Positions 43,801-45,296 of a stretch of DNA of 45,296 bases are shown piece after piece; positions within the stretch are counted from its first letter, which is position 1; each line of letters begins with the position of its first letter. The stretch is from a virus. Location: positions 1 through 45,296 of IMG/VR virus record IMGVR_UViG_3300020165_000035; one strand, given 5' to 3'. Made by a program: the position numbers and the translations under genes. The notes under the pieces were generated by a model that saw nothing but the letters and a program-made list of their open reading frames with translations, was not told where the DNA came from and did not search any database.

Positions 43801-45296
43801 CCGGATATACGGCGGAAACGTAATGGCATCACCAATGTAGTTAATATTATCTTGATAGTTAATGTTGTCTTGATAGTTAACATTATCAATATAATTTACG
43901 TTTCTAATATATCCTATATCGTCTTTCAACCCGCCGATGAAGTTGATGTTGTCTTGAAAGTTGACATTATCAATAAAATTTACGTTGTAGATATAATTTA
44001 CGTTGTAGATATACGGCGTTGAAGTAAGAACGTTATCGATGTAGTTAATGTTGTCTTGATAGTTAACATTATCAATATAATTTACGTTGTAGATATAATC
44101 TAGGTTTTGGACATATGGCGGAGTTGTAATAACGTCACCAATGTAGTTAATATTGTCTTGATAGTTAACATTATCAATATAATTTAGGTTTTGGACATAT
44201 GGCGGAAACGTAATGGCATCACCAATGTAGTTAATATTATCTTGATAGTTAACATTATCAATATAATTTAGGTTCCGGATATACGGCGGAGTAGTTGTGG
44301 TATTAGCAACATAAGAAATATCGTTAATATACGGCGTTGCAGTATTAATGTTATCGATGTAGTCAACGTTGTCTTGATAGTTAACATTATCAACATAATC
44401 TAGGTTTTGGACATATGGCGGAGTTGTAATAACGTCACCAATGTAGTTAATGTTGTCTTGATAGTTAACATTATCAATATAATTTACGTTCCGGATATAC
44501 GGCGGAAACGTAATGGCATCACCAATGTAGTTAATGTTGTCTTGATAGATAACATTATCAATATAATCTAGGTTTTGGACATATGGCGGAAACGTAATAC
44601 CATCACCAATGTAGTTAATGTTGTCTTGATAGTTAACATTATCAATATAATTTACGTTGTCAATATATGGCGTTGCAGTATTAACGTTATCGATGTAGTT
44701 AATGTTGTCTTGATAGATAACATTATCAATATAATCTAGGTTGGCAATATATGGTGTAGTACCTGTGGTATTACCAATAAAAGGAATATCATCTATAAAA
44801 GGAATATTATCAATAAAATCTAGGTTGGCAATATATGGCGGAAACGTAATGGCATCACCAATGTAGTTAATATTATCTTGATAGTTAATATTATCTTGAT
44901 AGTTAACATTATCAATATAATCGGGTGTATTCGGAATATCAGCTATAAACGGCGGGGTTGTAATAGTGTCACCTATGAAAGGAGTTTCAATTACTTGAGG
45001 CGTTATAACAGGAGTATTAGTAATAAAATTCCCGACAAAATCTATGTTTTGAATGAAATCTAAATTTTCTACGTAATTAGTTTCCGTATTGACATTATCA
45101 ATGTAATCAGTTTCCGTATTGACATTATCAATGAACGGTGTTTCCGTGTTAATATTATCAATGAACGGTGTTGTCGTATTGACATTATCAATGTAATCAG
45201 TTTCCGTATTGACATTATCAATGAACGGTGTTTCCGTGTTAATATTATCAATGAACGGTGTTGTCGTATTGACATTATCAATATAATCAGTTACCG
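40828..45296 (-). CDS. Giant short-peptide-repeat fibre protein with Calx-beta-like C-terminus (5' end outside window)
   Basis: The minus frame is open from the stop at 40828 to the right edge, at least 1488 residues; I checked every triplet from 43930 to 45294 and found no stop. A TTG at 43929 gives a shorter 1033-residue reading, but it lies inside the repeats and has no spaced ribosome site, so it is not the start. The protein is almost pure repeat: hexapeptides YIDNVN / YQDNIN, decapeptides such as YIGDVITTPP and FIDNVNTATP, a perfect decapeptide array at 42181-42780, then degenerate units (PFIGD, YIEDT). From about 41750 down, the C-terminal 310 residues are globular and include a Calx-beta-like unit (SIDEGETLNTRITRANTGF ... 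TEGEEYFWIELWD). No family is recognised. A long rod ending in an adhesive domain is inferred. Confidence 0.85.
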   Translation of the reverse strand, partial: VTDYIDNVNTTTPFIDNINTETPFIDNVNTETDYIDNVNTTTPFIDNINTETPFIDNVNTETDYIDNVNTETNYVENLDFIQNIDFVGNFITNTPVITPQVIETPFIGDTITTPPFIADIPNTPDYIDNVNYQDNINYQDNINYIGDAITFPPYIANLDFIDNIPFIDDIPFIGNTTGTTPYIANLDYIDNVIYQDNINYIDNVNTATPYIDNVNYIDNVNYQDNINYIGDGITFPPYVQNLDYIDNVIYQDNINYIGDAITFPPYIRNVNYIDNVNYQDNINYIGDVITTPPYVQNLDYVDNVNYQDNVDYIDNINTATPYINDISYVANTTTTPPYIRNLNYIDNVNYQDNINYIGDAITFPPYVQNLNYIDNVNYQDNINYIGDVITTPPYVQNLDYIYNVNYIDNVNYQDNINYIDNVLTSTPYIYNVNYIYNVNFIDNVNFQDNINFIGGLKDDIGYIRNVNYIDNVNYQDNINYQDNINYIGDAITFPPYIRNVNYIDNVNYQDNINYQDNINFIDNVNTATPYIKNVNYIDNINYQDNINFIDNVNTTTPYIYNVNYIDNVNYQENVDYIDNVKGLQPFIDNIDYIGDAITFPPYIANLDYIDNVIYQDNINFIDNVNTTTPYIRNVDYIDNVNYQDNINYIDNVNTATPYIKNVNYIDNINYQDNIDYIDNVNTETPYIRNVDYIDNINYVDNIDYIGDVITTPPYIRNVNYVDNINYQDNIDYIGNTKGLAEFTDNIDYIDNINYQDNIDYIDNVNTATPYIKNVDYIRNVNYIDNIPFIGNYIDNIDYIDNINTEIDYIGNTKGTADFIDNVQQQYIQEVRNPFIRNTPFIGDVITTPPFIGDVITTPDYIKDTITTPDYIKDTITTPPFIGDVITTPDYIRDTITTPDYIRDTITTPPFIGDVITTPPFIGDVITTPDYIQDIITTPPFIGDVITTPDYIRDTITTPDYIRDTITTPDYIRDTITTPDYIQDIITTPPFIGDVITTPPFIGDVITTPPFIGDVITTPDYIRDTITTPDYIGDFITDRDYIRDVEGFLSFIFEKDYIENVSFLGNINFTSNFIFNFDYNTTIDYIGNSNFQDNIDIPGGFIGNVPFIGDTNFDRNTPFIRNTVTTDQIPFIANTNETVPFIQNTPTIDTQEYIDNIPFIQDTPFIDNISYIEDTPFIGDFITVTRTESFLGGDDQLLVGTEFAKIETYTLYCKVDDDQGWDISFPSLTGPRYSIDEGETLNTRITRANTGFDETVYYAYNTINGELGTADANDLSFNNGETSRGAVNLTGAVSSSTLFKGIAADTLTEGEEYFWIELWDSATGGRRIATSQAVYINDTSTASADQPDAQMTAITVRKSQNSQAAIGTSDVLESGIALNSSGQLQFAGQGDFYRTTPSSILIDKWLTADDRQVASGSDYEVEITQVSGTITGTTTGYVSLGTTRTVLGRSANANSNLSLTDQARIKIRKVGAGSDDVNVVITFEVDTQR
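42181..42780. repeat. Array of twenty 30-bp in-frame tandem repeats
   Basis: Twenty consecutive units of exactly 30 bases each code for ten residues on the minus strand. Types in reading order are PPFIGDVITT (nine, the first with T in place of the leading P), PDYIKDTITT (two), PDYIRDTITT (six), PDYIQDIITT (two) and a last divergent PDYIGDFITD. Several units of one type are identical at DNA level, so slippage or recombination has been recent. The + strand carries the shared core CGGAGTTGTAAT or its TGG/CGT variants in every unit. Confidence 0.95.
42781..45296. repeat. Higher-order 18/30-bp repeat field coding YIDN-type peptides
   Basis: Short units of 18 and 30 bases, all multiples of three, recur throughout. 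Larger blocks are reused: the 60 bases at 44101-44160 and 44401-44460 differ at about one base, and a block coding GDAITFPPY followed by an NYIDNVNYQDN-type stretch appears near 43500, 43815, 44200, 44500 and 44840. The field continues past the right edge. Confidence 0.9.
45091..45270. repeat. Perfect 90-bp tandem duplication
   Basis: Bases 45091-45180 and 45181-45270 are identical as read. Each 90-mer holds three 30-base units coding NTETDYIDNV, NTETPFIDNI and NTTTPFIDNI in varying order. A third copy begins at 45271 with a few changes and runs off the window. Confidence 0.93.

Noticed and set aside
43927-43929. TTG as start of a separate 1033-residue protein
   Set aside because: The preceding in-frame codons continue the same repeat, and no properly spaced ribosome site exists.
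42349-44022. Long open frames on the + strand (376 and 159 residues) and a second minus frame of 202 residues over 42162-42770
   Set aside because: They are by-products of 18- and 30-base repeats that lack stops in several frames. They consist of NIIRSCNSIS- or LLQLRIILEI-type monotony and have no separate promoter or homology.

Overview
The window is a stretch of late (virion) genes from a large T4-like myophage. Every gene I can support lies on the minus strand, so reading order runs from high to low coordinates. The T4 neck, tail and packaging set is recognisable from sequence in its canonical order: gp13, gp14, gp15, then gp16, gp17, gp18, gp19, gp20. The divergence from T4 itself, the very long tail-fibre-like genes with TLQxVTDxGxxTT and LDSTTIDG modules, and the CxRD-repeat protein resemble my recollection of marine T4-like phages (cyanophages, pelagiphages and relatives). 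The host cannot be told from this window. I see no tRNA, integrase, transposon, true CRISPR array or metabolic gene.

Layout in transcription order: (1) 45296-40828, the 3' part of a giant gene encoding short tandem peptide repeats (YIDNVN / PDYIRDTITT types) with a Calx-beta-like C-terminus; its 5' end is outside the window. (2) 40779-38893, a small unknown protein, a GT-A type glycosyltransferase and a 2OG-Fe(II) oxygenase-like protein, tightly coupled. (3) 38845-22553, two small proteins and a fibre cluster of 491, 2154, 123 and 2456 residues. (4) 22531-18897, gp13, gp14 and a gp15 with a long adhesin-like C-terminal extension. (5) 18887-13163, two proteins built of Ig/Calx-beta-like domains inserted between gp15 and gp16. 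(6) 13163-7060, gp16 to gp20. (7) 7073-1, a collagen-like protein, three large virion-type proteins and a 66-residue helix-turn-helix-like protein; the last gene runs off the left edge.

Transcription appears to be organised by T4-type late promoters. An exact TATAAATA occurs at five gene boundaries (1214-1221, 5943-5950, 11158-11165, 22550-22557, 38876-38883), each at or just after the stop codon of the preceding gene. Many adjacent genes overlap (TAATG or ATGA junctions), which suggests translational coupling. No gap without a gene exceeds 300 bases.

The most unusual content is the expansion of repetitive, adhesin-like and fibrous protein modules: 6- and 10-residue peptide arrays, 54 uninterrupted Gly-X-Y triplets, eight copies of a roughly 140-residue CxRD unit, Ig/Calx-beta chains, and a LamG-like domain fused to the tail terminator. 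A glycosyltransferase/oxygenase pair sits directly next to the peptide-repeat gene, so enzymatic decoration of the repeat fibre is a testable possibility.
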